A stretch of 64,000 nucleotides of DNA from Kribbella sp. ALI-6-A (GCF_001984195.1 NZ_MTQN01000012.1:1302001-1366000); one strand, 5' to 3'; positions 50,605-58,902 are shown, counted from the stretch's first letter. Numbers and translations are program-made. Notes: generated by a model from the sequence alone, not told the origin.

Positions 50605-51408
50605 TCAGCTGAGATTCGCCCGCAGGTAGTCGAGGTCGGCCTTCTGCCCGTTGTCCGCGTTCGGAGTCTCGACGACGACCGGCGCTCCGGCGGCCTTGAC
50701 CACCGCGACGATGTCGGCCGGGTCGATGTGCCCCTGCTCGAAGTTGCTGTGCCGGTCGGCGCCCGAGCCGAACTCGTCCCGCGAGCCGTTGGCGTGCACC
50801 AGGTCGATCCGCCCGGTGATCGCCAGCACCTTCTCGACGATCGTCGGCAACTCCTCGCCCGCCGCGTGGAAGTGGCAGGTGTCGAGGCAGAACCCGACGT
50901 TGTCCAGCCGGTCGTTGCCGGACGCCTGCACGGCTTCCCACAGCCGCTCGATCCGCTCCAGCTGGCGGGCCATCGCGTTCTCTCCGCCGGCCGTGTTCTC
51001 GATCAGCAGCGGCACCGGCAGCTCGGCCCGCTCGATGCACTTGCGCCAGTTGTCGAAGCCGGCCTCGGGATCGTCGTCGTCACCGACGTGGCCGCCGTGC
51101 ACGATCACGCCCTTGACGCCGATCTCGGCGGACTTGTCGAGCGTCTGCTGCAGCAGCTTGCGGCTCGGGATCCGGATCCGGTTGTTCGTGTTCGCCACGT
51201 TCAGCCGGTACGGCGCGTGCACGTACAGGTCGACGCCCGCGGCGGCGGCGCGCTCGCGCAACGCCTCCTCGCCGTCGGCGTACGCGAGCTTCGGCGCCTT
51301 GTAGTCCTGCGGATCGCCCAGGAAGAACTGCACCAGGTCGGCGCCCCGGTCGGCCGCCTCGGCCAGCGGGTCTTCCTGATCGACGTGCGCACCCAGCTTC
51401 AAGCTCAT
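50605..51408 (-). CDS. deoxyribonuclease IV (AP endonuclease, Nfo-like)
   Basis: 267 residues. A TIM-barrel xylose-isomerase-like fold with zinc ligands in VHGGHVGDDDD, IENTAGGENA, FCLDTCHFHAAG and LVHANGSRDEFGSGADRH, the standard set of the endonuclease IV family. It cuts DNA at abasic sites in base excision repair, in the cytosol. It has its own promoter region and faces the small membrane protein gene. Confidence 0.92.
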   Translation of the reverse strand: MSLKLGAHVDQEDPLAEAADRGADLVQFFLGDPQDYKAPKLAYADGEEALRERAAAAGVDLYVHAPYRLNVANTNNRIRIPSRKLLQQTLDKSAEIGVKGVIVHGGHVGDDDDPEAGFDNWRKCIERAELPVPLLIENTAGGENAMARQLERIERLWEAVQASGNDRLDNVGFCLDTCHFHAAGEELPTIVEKVLAITGRIDLVHANGSRDEFGSGADRHSNFEQGHIDPADIVAVVKAAGAPVVVETPNADNGQKADLDYLRANLS

Positions 51409-51445
51409 GTCCTCACCCTAAGACCGGCCACCGACAGATCGGGCG

Positions 51446-51943
51446 TCAGGACCAGCCCTGCGAGCGGGTCACCGGCCGCGCCCCCGGGAGCGGCGGCTGC
51501 ACCGGCCGCCCCTCGAACTCGGTCGACAGCACCACGTGGGTGTTCATCTCACCGTGCTCGCCGAGCCGCTCGAACAGTCCTTCCAGGTGGCGCATCGAGG
51601 TCACCCGGACCCGCAGCATCGCGCACGAGTTGCCGCTGAGCTTGTGCACCTCGAGCACCTCCGGATAATCCTCCGACCGGGTCGTCTTCAGCAGACAGCG
51701 CCCAGTGGTGCAGCGCATCTGCACGAACGCCGACAGCGGCTGCCCCGCCCGGGCGGCGTCGACCTGGGCCCGATAGCCGACGATGACGCCGGACTCCTCC
51801 AGCCGCCGGACCCGGTCGGCGACCGCCGGCGGGGAGAGGTTCACCCGCTTGCCGAGCTGGTTGTACGACAGCCGCCCGTCGGCCTGCAGCTCGGACAGGA
51901 TCTGCCAGTCGGTGGCGTCCAGCGTGCGCTCCTGAAAGGTCAT
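51446..51943 (-). CDS. Lrp/AsnC-family regulator
   Basis: 165 residues from the ATG at 51943; a GTG at 51988 is also in frame, but the ATG fits the family start. The helix-turn-helix is LSYNQLGKRVNLSPPAVADRVRRLE (two parts). The RAM effector domain follows with VQMRCTTGRCLLKTTR and VHKLSGNSCAMLRVRV. It senses an amino acid. Divergent from an MFS gene with 32-bp-spaced direct repeats in between, suggesting control of that transporter and of itself. Confidence 0.9.
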   Translation of the reverse strand: MTFQERTLDATDWQILSELQADGRLSYNQLGKRVNLSPPAVADRVRRLEESGVIVGYRAQVDAARAGQPLSAFVQMRCTTGRCLLKTTRSEDYPEVLEVHKLSGNSCAMLRVRVTSMRHLEGLFERLGEHGEMNTHVVLSTEFEGRPVQPPLPGARPVTRSQGWS

Positions 51944-51950
51944 CTCCCCA

Positions 51951-51991
51951 GAACACCTTCGAGATCGCTGCCCGGCAAGGCCGAACACCTT
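51951..51991. promoter_or_regulatory. 32-bp-spaced direct repeats, probable Lrp sites
   Basis: GAACACCTT occurs at 51951-51959 and 51983-51991, 32 bases apart (three helical turns). Both lie in the lrp/MFS divergent region. Confidence 0.5.
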
Positions 51992-52037
51992 TCATCGGCC
52001 ATTCTTCGCGAGCGCCGGCCTTCCTAGCGTTGACGGC

Positions 52038-53219
52038 ATGCTGATTCCTGTCGTCGTCGCCGCGGCCCTGATGAACGCCGCGATGGTCGCCGCGAGCGCG
52101 GTGAGCACGATCCTGGTCGCCGAGGAACTGTCGCCCGGGCTGGCCGGACTGCCGAACACCGCGGGCGTCCTGGGGACGGCCGCGGGCGCTGTCGCGGTCG
52201 GGCGCTGGAGTGCTCGCTTCGGCCGGGCTCAGGCACTGAGGTCCGGCTACGGCGTCGCGGTAGCGGGCGGTGCTCTGACAGTCCTGGCCGCTGTTGGAGC
52301 ACCGGTCGCCCTGCTGTTCGTGGGCATGTTCCTGCTCGGTGCGGGCAACGCGGCCAGCCTCCTGTCCCGCTACGCCGCAGCCGACGCCGTCACCCCAGCT
52401 CGTAGAGCAGCAGCCATGGGAACAGTCGTCTGGGCCAGTACGGCGGGCGCCGTCGGAGGGCCGTTCCTCTTCGAGCCGTCCGAGGCCCTCGCCGCGTCGA
52501 CCGGCCTGCCGGCGCTGGCCGGCCCGTTTCTGCTCGCGGTCGCCGCGGCGTTCGCGGCTCTGGTCGCCGCCAGCCGCATCCGCCCACAACCCGTCGAGGG
52601 GCCGGAGCAACCGAACGACTCGGAGTCTCAGGCAACGTCACGCCGTACGCCGGTCGTCGCGGCCGGGGTGATGCTCGTCGGGCAGTTGGTGATGGTGGCG
52701 ATGATGACCTCGGTGCCGGTGCACGCCCACCACCACGGGCAGAGCCTGGGGGCACTCGGACTGATGCTGTCGTTCCACACGCTCGGCATGTTCGCCCTGT
52801 CGCCGGTCACCGGCTGGTGGATCGACCGATCGGGTCCTCGGCCGGCGATGCTGGCCGGACTGGTGGTCCTGGTGGTGTCGGCGCTGGTGGTCGCGGTGCC
52901 CAGCGGGGCGTCGTTCACCCCGGCGCTGTTCTTCCTCGGCTTCGGCTGGAACCTCTGCTACCTGGGTGGCAGCGCGTACCTCCTTCAGGCCGCCCGGGCT
53001 TCCGAGGCGGCGCGGGCGAGGCTCGAGAGCCGGGTGGAAGCGTGGGTCTGGGCGGTGTCCGCCGTCGCGACCGCGGGCTCGACCGCGCTGTTCGCCGAGG
53101 GCGGGTTCCTGCTGCTCTCGGCGGTGTCCGCGGTCCTCGCACTGCCGTTGCTCTTCGTCACGGTGCGCACACCCAAGGTGGTTGCGGCCGCAGCGACTGC
53201 CCAGTGCGCGCGCGGCTGA
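52038..53219 (+). CDS. MFS transporter
   Basis: 393 residues. Opens VVVAAALMNAAMVAASAVST; the loop 2-3 signature is in GRWSARFGRAQALRSGYG. Around twelve helices, with a His-rich loop VHAHHHGQSLGALGLM between helices 6 and 8 and the second-half loop WWIDRSGPRPAMLAG. Probably a metabolite or amino-acid exporter, given the divergent Lrp regulator. Cytosolic tail rich in Ala. Confidence 0.9.
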   Translation: MLIPVVVAAALMNAAMVAASAVSTILVAEELSPGLAGLPNTAGVLGTAAGAVAVGRWSARFGRAQALRSGYGVAVAGGALTVLAAVGAPVALLFVGMFLLGAGNAASLLSRYAAADAVTPARRAAAMGTVVWASTAGAVGGPFLFEPSEALAASTGLPALAGPFLLAVAAAFAALVAASRIRPQPVEGPEQPNDSESQATSRRTPVVAAGVMLVGQLVMVAMMTSVPVHAHHHGQSLGALGLMLSFHTLGMFALSPVTGWWIDRSGPRPAMLAGLVVLVVSALVVAVPSGASFTPALFFLGFGWNLCYLGGSAYLLQAARASEAARARLESRVEAWVWAVSAVATAGSTALFAEGGFLLLSAVSAVLALPLLFVTVRTPKVVAAAATAQCARG

Positions 53220-53399
53220 AGGCCTGTGGATGATGGTCAGGGCAGGGTCCGCACGCTGGTATTCTTCTGCCGTGGCCCGGTCCATCGACCGGGCTGCTTG
53301 CTTGGGTTCGGCGGCAATTGCCGATCCCGGGTGTTTCGCATCGCCCTCCTGCCACGGAGAGACCGTGGCCGCCAAGTCCGAAGGAGGTGGAGTTCGCGC
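53220..53399 (+). promoter_or_regulatory. rpsF operon promoter and structured leader
   Basis: A TATTCT -10 candidate is at 53260-53265. Two perfect stems follow: GCCCGGTC-catc-GACCGGGC (53275-53294) and GCCACGG-agaga-CCGTGGC (53351-53369). A strong AAGGAGGTG ribosome-binding site lies at 53381-53389. The position fits an S6:S18 autoregulatory leader, but the binding motif is not proven here. Confidence 0.55.
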
Positions 53400-53690
53400 A
53401 TGCGTCGTTACGAAGTCATGGTGATTCTCGACCCTGAGCTCGAAGAGCGCACCGTTGAGCCGTCCCTCGACCAGTACCTGAACATCGTCCGCAAGGAAGG
53501 TGGAACGGTCGAGAAGCTCGACATCTGGGGCCGTCGCAAGCTCGCTTACGACGTGAAGAAGAAGGCCGAGGGCATCTACGCCGTCATCGACCTGACCGCC
53601 GAGCCGGCTGTGGTGAAGGAGCTCGACCGTCAGCTCACGCTGAACGAGTCGATCCTGCGCACCAAGGTCATCCGGCCGGACCAGCACTGA
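53400..53690 (+). CDS. rpsF: 30S ribosomal protein S6
   Basis: 96 residues. Begins MRRYEVMVILDPELEERTVE; KLDIWGRRKLAYDVKKKAEG is the S6 signature region. It binds S18 in the 30S platform. First gene of rpsF-ssb-rpsR-rplI. Confidence 0.98.
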   Translation: MRRYEVMVILDPELEERTVEPSLDQYLNIVRKEGGTVEKLDIWGRRKLAYDVKKKAEGIYAVIDLTAEPAVVKELDRQLTLNESILRTKVIRPDQH

Positions 53691-53782
53691 CCCCTGGGGT
53701 CGTCAGCAGCATCGGTACTGTCGGCGCAAGCCGCTACTGATAGCTGTGGACACAGTCACACCCGAATGCAGGAGGAACGGTA

Positions 53783-54349
53783 ATGGCAGGCGAAACCGTC
53801 GTCACACTGGTCGGCAATCTTGTCGACGACCCTGAACTGCGGTTCACCCCGTCCGGTGCCGCCGTCGCGAACTTCCGGGTCGCGTCGACGCCGCGGACGT
53901 ACGACCGGCAGTCCGGTGAGTGGAAGGACGGCGAGTCGCTGTTCCTGAGCTGCTCCGTCTGGCGGCAGGCCGCCGAGAACGTGGCCGAGTCGCTGCAGCG
54001 CGGTATGCGCGTGATCGTGCAGGGCCGGCTCAAGTCGCGCACGTACGACGACCGTGAGGGCCAGAAGCGCACGGTCTTCGAGATCGACGTCGACGAGGTC
54101 GGTCCGAGCCTGCGCAGCGCCACCGCCAAGGTGACCCGGGCCTCGCGCTCGGGGCCCGGCGGCGAAGGCGGCGGCGGCAACTTCGGTGGTGGCAACTCCG
54201 GCGGTGGGTTCGGCGGTGGCGGCAATCAGGCCCCGCAGAACGACCCCTGGGCGTCCCCGCAGGGTGGAGGTGGCGGCCCGGCCGCCGCTCCGCAGAACGA
54301 CCCCTGGGCCAGCCAGGGCGGCGGCTCGATGGAAGAGCCCCCGTTCTGA
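53783..54349 (+). CDS. ssb: single-stranded DNA-binding protein
   Basis: 188 residues. N-terminal OB fold (VVTLVGNLVDDPELRFTPSG, FLSCSVWRQAAENVAESLQRG) of about 115 residues, then a Gly-rich linker with a tandem APQNDPWAS repeat and the acidic tip MEEPPF that binds partner proteins. It protects single-stranded DNA in replication and repair. Located in the ribosomal operon as in other actinobacteria. GGAGG ribosome-binding site. Confidence 0.97.
   Translation: MAGETVVTLVGNLVDDPELRFTPSGAAVANFRVASTPRTYDRQSGEWKDGESLFLSCSVWRQAAENVAESLQRGMRVIVQGRLKSRTYDDREGQKRTVFEIDVDEVGPSLRSATAKVTRASRSGPGGEGGGGNFGGGNSGGGFGGGGNQAPQNDPWASPQGGGGGPAAAPQNDPWASQGGGSMEEPPF
54233..54309. repeat. duplicated 20-mer in the ssb linker
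   Basis: CCGCAGAACGACCCCTGGGC occurs at 54233-54252 and 54290-54309, 57 bp apart. It encodes the twin PQNDPWA segments of the SSB tail. Confidence 0.9.
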
Positions 54350-54426
54350 TCCGTCCAGGATCACAGCACTGACCCGACGACCATTCCGGCACTCGTGCCG
54401 GGCTCTGCTAGGAGGAGAGCACCACA

Positions 54427-54660
54427 ATGGCCAAAATTATCCGGAAGCCGAAGAAGAAGGTCTGCGGCTTCTGCAAGGACAAGGCGACTTACGTCGACTA
54501 CAAGGACACCGCGCTGCTGCGCAAGTTCATCTCGGACCGCGGCAAGATCCGCGCCCGCCGGGTGACCGGGAACTGCGTGCAGCACCAGCGCGACGTGGCC
54601 ACCGCTATCAAGAACGCTCGTGAGGTGGCCCTGCTGCCGTACACGAGCACGGCTCGCTGA
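54427..54660 (+). CDS. rpsR: 30S ribosomal protein S18, zinc-ribbon (C+) form
   Basis: 77 residues. VCGFCKDKATYVDYKDTALL gives the CxxC zinc knuckle, and a later Cys in TGNCVQHQRDV completes the C+ form. It partners S6. AGGAGGA ribosome-binding site eight bases upstream. The C+ copy in the main operon means any zinc-independent paralogue must lie elsewhere. Confidence 0.98.
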   Translation: MAKIIRKPKKKVCGFCKDKATYVDYKDTALLRKFISDRGKIRARRVTGNCVQHQRDVATAIKNAREVALLPYTSTAR

Positions 54661-54674
54661 GGGAGGTCTGAGAC

Positions 54675-55121
54675 ATGAAGCTCATCCTGGCGCAGGAGGT
54701 CGAAGGCCTCGGTAACCCCGGCGACATCGTCGAGGTGAAGGACGGCTACGGCCGCAACTACCTGGTTCCGCGTGGTCTGGCCATCGGCTGGACCCGGGGC
54801 GCCGAGAAGCAGATCCAGACGATCAAGCGGGCGCGCGACGCCCGGGCGATCCAGGGCAAGGAGCACGCGAGCGAGGTCAAGAACCAGCTCGAGCAGCTCG
54901 GCGTCACGCTGAACGTGAAGGCCGGCGAGACCGGCCGCCTGTTCGGCTCGGTCACCCCGGCGGACGTCGCCGGTGCGATCAAGTCGGCCGGTGGCCCGCT
55001 GGTGGAGAAGCGCGCGATCACGATCGGCTCGCCGATCAAGACCACGGGCAAGCACCAGGTCTCGATCCAGCTGCACCCCGAGGTGGCCGCCACGGTCCGC
55101 CTCGAGGTCGTCGCGAGCTGA
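54675..55121 (+). CDS. rplI: 50S ribosomal protein L9
   Basis: 148 residues. MKLILAQEVEGLGNPGDIVE and VKDGYGRNYLVPRGLA are the L9 signature; the long central helix and C-terminal domain follow. It binds 23S rRNA at the base of the L1 stalk. Last gene of the operon, followed by a strong terminator. Confidence 0.98.
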   Translation: MKLILAQEVEGLGNPGDIVEVKDGYGRNYLVPRGLAIGWTRGAEKQIQTIKRARDARAIQGKEHASEVKNQLEQLGVTLNVKAGETGRLFGSVTPADVAGAIKSAGGPLVEKRAITIGSPIKTTGKHQVSIQLHPEVAATVRLEVVAS

Positions 55122-55149
55122 CGCACCACCCCGTAGTACTCGCACCACC

Positions 55150-55184
55150 AGCACGGCCCGGGCTCCCAGAGCCCGGGCCGTGCT
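55150..55184 (+). terminator. strong terminator of the rpsF-rplI operon
   Basis: AGCACGGCCCGGGCTC, loop CCA, and GAGCCCGGGCCGTGCT form a perfect 16-bp stem 28 bases after rplI. It also lies beyond the stop of the convergent secreted-repeat gene and may serve both. Confidence 0.92.
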
Positions 55185-55197
55185 GTTCTGCGTTCGG

Positions 55198-55449
55198 TTA
55201 CTCCTTGTTCGGAGTCGGCCAGCTGAGCGGGCGCGGGTCACTGCCCTGCCCGGCCTCGGGTGGGGCAACCGTCGGCAGGCTGACCGGCTTGGGGTCCGAC
55301 TGGCTGAGGGAGCCGGTCGGCTTGTCCACCGTCGGCCAGTTCGTCGGCTTCGGCTCGTCGACCCGGCCGGCTGCTCCCGCGAACGCCGGCAGGCACGCCA
55401 TCGTGATCGAAACGGCCCCGGCCAGCAGCCACCGCCCAGCCGGCCTCAC
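55198..55449 (-). CDS. small secreted protein with three PT-type repeats
   Basis: 83 residues from a GTG that overlaps the upstream stop (GTGA). A signal peptide (residues 1-26, GRWLLAGAVSITMACLPAFAG) precedes three repeats of a (K/R)P-x-(N/S)-(W/L)-PT pattern: PKPTNWPTVDKP, PKPVSLPTVAPPE and PRPLSWPTPNKE. No family is recognised. It is translationally coupled to the beta-propeller protein next to a secretion-like locus, and may be a partner or product of it (inference). Confidence 0.7.
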   Translation of the reverse strand: MRPAGRWLLAGAVSITMACLPAFAGAAGRVDEPKPTNWPTVDKPTGSLSQSDPKPVSLPTVAPPEAGQGSDPRPLSWPTPNKE

Positions 55450-56849
55450 TTCTTGTCCAGCGCGTAGAGAACGGTGCCGTGGACAACGATCGCGCGGTTG
55501 CCGGCGATGCCCCACGGACGGGCGGCGTTCTTGGGCAGTGCCGTGACCTTGCCGCCGCCGGGCACGATCGAGGACAGGTTGCCGCCGCTGTTGGCGTAGA
55601 TCGTCGTCCCGGTGACCGAGAGCGGGTCGAAGTCCTCGAGCAGGGTGGTCTTGCGGCCGATGAAGTCGATCACGCACTCGCCGTACGCCGCGACCTTGCC
55701 GCCGGCGTCGGGCACCCACTTCCAGCTCTCCACCCGGCGCGGGTTCACCGCCGGGCAGGCCGCCGCGACCGAGCCGTCGGCGGTGGAGCTGACCGTCGGG
55801 ATCACCTCGTCGGCCTTCTTGGTGTTCCAGATGACCATCGCGCGGCCCGGGCTGGCCATCGCGATGTGGTTGATCCCGGTCGCGCCGGACGGCGGCTTCA
55901 AGGTCAGCTGCTGCAGGTCCTTGCCGGGCTGGCTCCAGTACAGCGGTCCGGCGTACCGGGCGATCAGGGCCTTGTCGCCCTCGGCAAGCAACACGGTGGA
56001 GAACCGCGGCTGCTTCTCCACCGTGTGCAGGTCGCCGTTGCTGACCACACTCGCGTCCGTGTTGCCGAACGTGATCAGCGGGGAGGTGCCGAAGAACTGC
56101 ACGTCCGCCCCGTCCGGCAGCTCGATCTCGGTCGGCTCGATCCCGTCGCCCGGGTAGTACCGCAGGCTTTTCGGCGTGGCGATCGCCAGCACCGGCTTGG
56201 AGTCGATCGTGGTGTAGACCGGATCGCTCGCGTTTTTCGGCACCTCGTCCTGCCAGAGCACCTTGCCGCTGCTGTCCAGGACGACCAGCTTCTGGTCCTC
56301 GGTCAGCACCGCGACCTCGCTGCCGTCGGGGGACACCACCGGCGCGGAGTTCTCGGCGATGTCGATGGTCCAGCTCGCGTTCGTGGTCCAGCCCGGCGGG
56401 GCCGGCCGGGCGATGAACTGGTCCGGCACGATCTTCGGCGCCGGCAGTTCCGGCAGTTTGTTCGCCGCCGGGGGCTTGGGGGCCTTGGGCTCACGCCCCA
56501 CCAGCAGGTACGTCGCGGTGCCGCCGACCAGCACGATCGCCAGCCCGGCGGCCGCGATGATCGGCCAGATCGGCTTGCGCTTCGGCGCCACCTCGATCGC
56601 CTCGACCTGGCCGTCCGGGTGGATCACCAGCGGCCACGACGAGCCGTCGGAGTCGACCGCCGTCGCCTTCACGGCGCGCCCGAGCTGACTGGCCCGTTCG
56701 GCGACCAGCGCGATCGCGGCCTGCCGGGGGTCGTGGTGGTTCACCGGGTGGCTGCGCCCGGCGATCTTCACCTCGGCGTTGTGGTCGTCGTACAGCCGAA
56801 TCGTGACCTTCGGCCAGGACGGGATGCCCTTGTCAGCCACGGTCACCAC
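55446..56849 (-). CDS. single-pass membrane protein with extracytoplasmic beta-propeller-like domain
   Basis: 467 residues from a GTG (56849, or 56846). A cytosolic N-terminal domain of about 90 residues (WPKVTIRLYDDHNAEVKIAG) is followed by one helix (residues 92-117, PIWPIIAAAGLAIVLVGG) and a Pro-rich linker. A beta-rich WD40/PQQ-like region makes up the remainder, with repeating blades such as SPDGSEVAVLTEDQKLVVLD and VLWQDEVPKNASDPV. Two cysteines lie in AAACPAVN and YGECVIDF. It is divergent from the secretion-like operon across 236 bases. A role as an envelope scaffold or receptor of that system is inferred. Confidence 0.75.
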   Translation of the reverse strand: MVTVADKGIPSWPKVTIRLYDDHNAEVKIAGRSHPVNHHDPRQAAIALVAERASQLGRAVKATAVDSDGSSWPLVIHPDGQVEAIEVAPKRKPIWPIIAAAGLAIVLVGGTATYLLVGREPKAPKPPAANKLPELPAPKIVPDQFIARPAPPGWTTNASWTIDIAENSAPVVSPDGSEVAVLTEDQKLVVLDSSGKVLWQDEVPKNASDPVYTTIDSKPVLAIATPKSLRYYPGDGIEPTEIELPDGADVQFFGTSPLITFGNTDASVVSNGDLHTVEKQPRFSTVLLAEGDKALIARYAGPLYWSQPGKDLQQLTLKPPSGATGINHIAMASPGRAMVIWNTKKADEVIPTVSSTADGSVAAACPAVNPRRVESWKWVPDAGGKVAAYGECVIDFIGRKTTLLEDFDPLSVTGTTIYANSGGNLSSIVPGGGKVTALPKNAARPWGIAGNRAIVVHGTVLYALDKK

Positions 56850-57085
56850 TCATCCACGCCACGGAACTCCCTCGATCGTCGGCTTCACGGGATCTCGTTC
56901 TAGCATGGCGACCGCCCGGACCAGATGCTGCCGCCCAGGCATACCAAGCCCCGAGCCGTCCGGCTCGACTGACCCCGACAAGGGGGTAGAAACATCCTCG
57001 CCTGTGGATGGGTCAAACGCGCGTACCCGGATAGCGCGACAATACTGTGGGCGACAGCCCGTGACACGCCGCGAGAGGAGGGGCC
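56850..57085. promoter_or_regulatory. divergent promoter region of the secretion-like locus
   Basis: 236 bases between the beta-propeller gene and the plus-strand operon. A possible plus-strand -10, TACTGT, lies in GACAATACTGTGGG. GAGAGGAGG is the ribosome-binding site before the ATG at 57086. A minus-strand TAGAAC lies in the half near the other gene. Nothing else stands out. Confidence 0.4.
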
Positions 57086-57724
57086 ATGACGCAACCGCAG
57101 CAGAACCCGTGGACGACGCAGCAGCCACTGCCACCGGGGGGACCGCAGCCGGTGCCGGGTCCCCCGTCGCCGCTGCCCGACCTGTCCGCGCGCGGGCCGT
57201 CGGCGCCTCAGCACGGCGTGCCCGCCCCGGCCGAGGACCAGCGCCTGCCGAAGTTCGCCATCCCCGCCGCCGACACCCTGTGGTGGGTCGGCGTGCACGG
57301 TGGATCCGGCGAGTCGACGATGTCCCAGCTGCTGCCGGGCACGCGCGCGTCCGGTCACCGCTGGCCGATTCCGCCGCCGCCGGTGCCGACTCCGGTCGTG
57401 CTGGTCGCGCGGACGCACGGATCGGGCCTGCGCGCGGCGCAGCGGGCGGCGATCGAGTGGGCCTCCGGGGTGGTCCAGGGCGTCGCGGTGCTCGGCCTGG
57501 TGCTGATCGCCGACGCCCCCGGCCGGCTGCCCCGGGTGCTGGACGACTTCGCCGACATCGTCGGCGGCGGTGTTCCCCGCGTATGGGACATCCCCTGGAT
57601 CGAGGAGTGGCGAAGGGGGGAGGATCCCACGCCCGACAACACCCCTGACGAGGTTTTCGAAGTTCTCGAATCCATTTACGCTCTGCGCGCGTCAAATCCA
57701 GCGGACTACCCCGCCCCGTACTGA
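57086..57724 (+). CDS. DUF6668-like protein with degenerate P-loop
   Basis: 212 residues. A Pro/Gln-rich N-terminus (residues 1-45) precedes a domain that reads like a ParA/MinD-type ATPase but has WVGVHGGSGESTM near residues 67-78: the Walker A Lys is replaced by Glu (GGSGEST). VVLVARTHGSGLRAAQRA and GVAVLGLVLIADAPGRLP follow, and it ends with PDEVFEVLESIYALR. It is probably a non-hydrolysing relative used as a scaffold. It is the first gene of the secretion-like operon, with 12 bases to the pilin candidate gene. Confidence 0.8.
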   Translation: MTQPQQNPWTTQQPLPPGGPQPVPGPPSPLPDLSARGPSAPQHGVPAPAEDQRLPKFAIPAADTLWWVGVHGGSGESTMSQLLPGTRASGHRWPIPPPPVPTPVVLVARTHGSGLRAAQRAAIEWASGVVQGVAVLGLVLIADAPGRLPRVLDDFADIVGGGVPRVWDIPWIEEWRRGEDPTPDNTPDEVFEVLESIYALRASNPADYPAPY

Positions 57725-57736
57725 GAGGCTCTGTTC

Positions 57737-58003
57737 ATGTTGGTCAAGCACCTCCACCTCCTCGTCCCGCTCGTCGAAGACCTGCCCGACGAGGTGACCG
57801 GCAAGGTCGACACGGTGGTCAGCTGGGTCACCACGATCGCGATCGCGATCTGTGTCCTCGGTGTGATCGTCGCCGGCGCCATGATGGCCATCGGCCAGCG
57901 GCGTGGTGAGGGCGGCGAGCACGCGGCCCGCCTCGGCTGGGTCCTCGCGGGCTGCATCGTGATCGGTACGGCGTCGGCGCTGGTCAACACCATCGTCGGA
58001 TGA
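57737..58003 (+). CDS. TrbC/VirB2-like pilin candidate
   Basis: 88 residues, two hydrophobic helices (VVSWVTTIAIAICVLGVIVA and LGWVLAGCIVIGTASALVNT) separated by a short basic Gly-rich loop, QRRGEGGEHAA. This is the size and shape of actinobacterial VirB2/TrbC pilin subunits. There is no clear long signal peptide. It is in operon position before the VirB8-like gene. Sequence identity to characterised pilins cannot be judged by eye. Confidence 0.7.
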   Translation: MLVKHLHLLVPLVEDLPDEVTGKVDTVVSWVTTIAIAICVLGVIVAGAMMAIGQRRGEGGEHAARLGWVLAGCIVIGTASALVNTIVG

Positions 58004-58053
58004 CCACCACGCCGCGCACCGCCCCGCACGGTTCATCCAAGGGCTGAACCACG

Positions 58054-58902
58054 ATGGCCTGGTTCAGTGGAGGCGACTCCTCCGGTTCCGACGACGACGC
58101 CCCGGCGGCTTCGATCTGGGAGAGCCGCGGATTCGTCGCTTCGGCGATCGTCGTCGGGGCGGTCGTCGTGTGCCTCGTGGTCTGGCTGGTGGCCGGGGGC
58201 GGCAACGGCTCCCCGTCCACCCAGCCGACCCCGTCGGCCACGCCGACCGCGACCGGCGGCACCGACGAGCCGACCGACGACGCCACCGAACCACCGGCCA
58301 CCCCGGACCCCACGACCACCACGGCCCCGACCGTGCCGGTGACGCCGAGCGGCACCGGCGGCTGCCGGGCCAAGAACCCGCCGCAGCGCGTCCCGCGCGA
58401 GGCGCCGGCCGCCGTCAGCTGGCAGTTCGAAACGAACATGCTGATCCCCCTGCAGGCGCAGGGCGGACCGGCGATCGAGGACGCCAACGGCTTGCGGCAC
58501 TGTTTCGCCCACTCGCCGACCGGGGCCGTGCTGGCCGCGATGGTCACGCTCGGCCAGATCCGTAACCCCGAGCTGACCGAGTCGGTGCTGCGCAAGCGGA
58601 TCGCGCCGGGCGCCGGGCGCAACCTCGCGCTCAAGGCGGTCCGCACCTCGCCGACCCCGCGCAACACCGGCCAGACCTCGCAGTTCACCGGCTTCAAGGT
58701 GATCGACTACCTGCCGAACCGCGCGATCATCTCGATCGCGGTCCGCCTCGACAGCCAGAAGGTGGCCGGTCTGCCGGTCACCCTGCTGTGGGTCGACAAC
58801 GACTGGAAGCTGGTCCTGCAGCCCGACGGCAGCTTCAACGGCGCGGTCGCGCCGGACGTGCTGCAGTCGCTGCACGGCTACGTCCGGTTCGGGGGTGCCT
58901 GA
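58054..58902 (+). CDS. VirB8/TcpC-like single-pass membrane protein
   Basis: 282 residues. Cytosolic N-terminus of about 25 residues, one helix (residues 29-49, ASAIVVGAVVVCLVVWLVAG), a Pro/Thr-rich linker (to about 110), and an extracytoplasmic NTF2-like domain with GCRAKNPPQRVP and RHCFAHSP (a potential disulphide), then TGFKVIDYLPNRAIISIAVR and LLWVDNDWKLVLQPDGSF. The final motif is typical of VirB8/TcpC/TraM-like NTF2 folds. It probably forms the inner-membrane scaffold of the secretion channel. Its stop overlaps the next ATG. Confidence 0.72.
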   Translation: MAWFSGGDSSGSDDDAPAASIWESRGFVASAIVVGAVVVCLVVWLVAGGGNGSPSTQPTPSATPTATGGTDEPTDDATEPPATPDPTTTTAPTVPVTPSGTGGCRAKNPPQRVPREAPAAVSWQFETNMLIPLQAQGGPAIEDANGLRHCFAHSPTGAVLAAMVTLGQIRNPELTESVLRKRIAPGAGRNLALKAVRTSPTPRNTGQTSQFTGFKVIDYLPNRAIISIAVRLDSQKVAGLPVTLLWVDNDWKLVLQPDGSFNGAVAPDVLQSLHGYVRFGGA

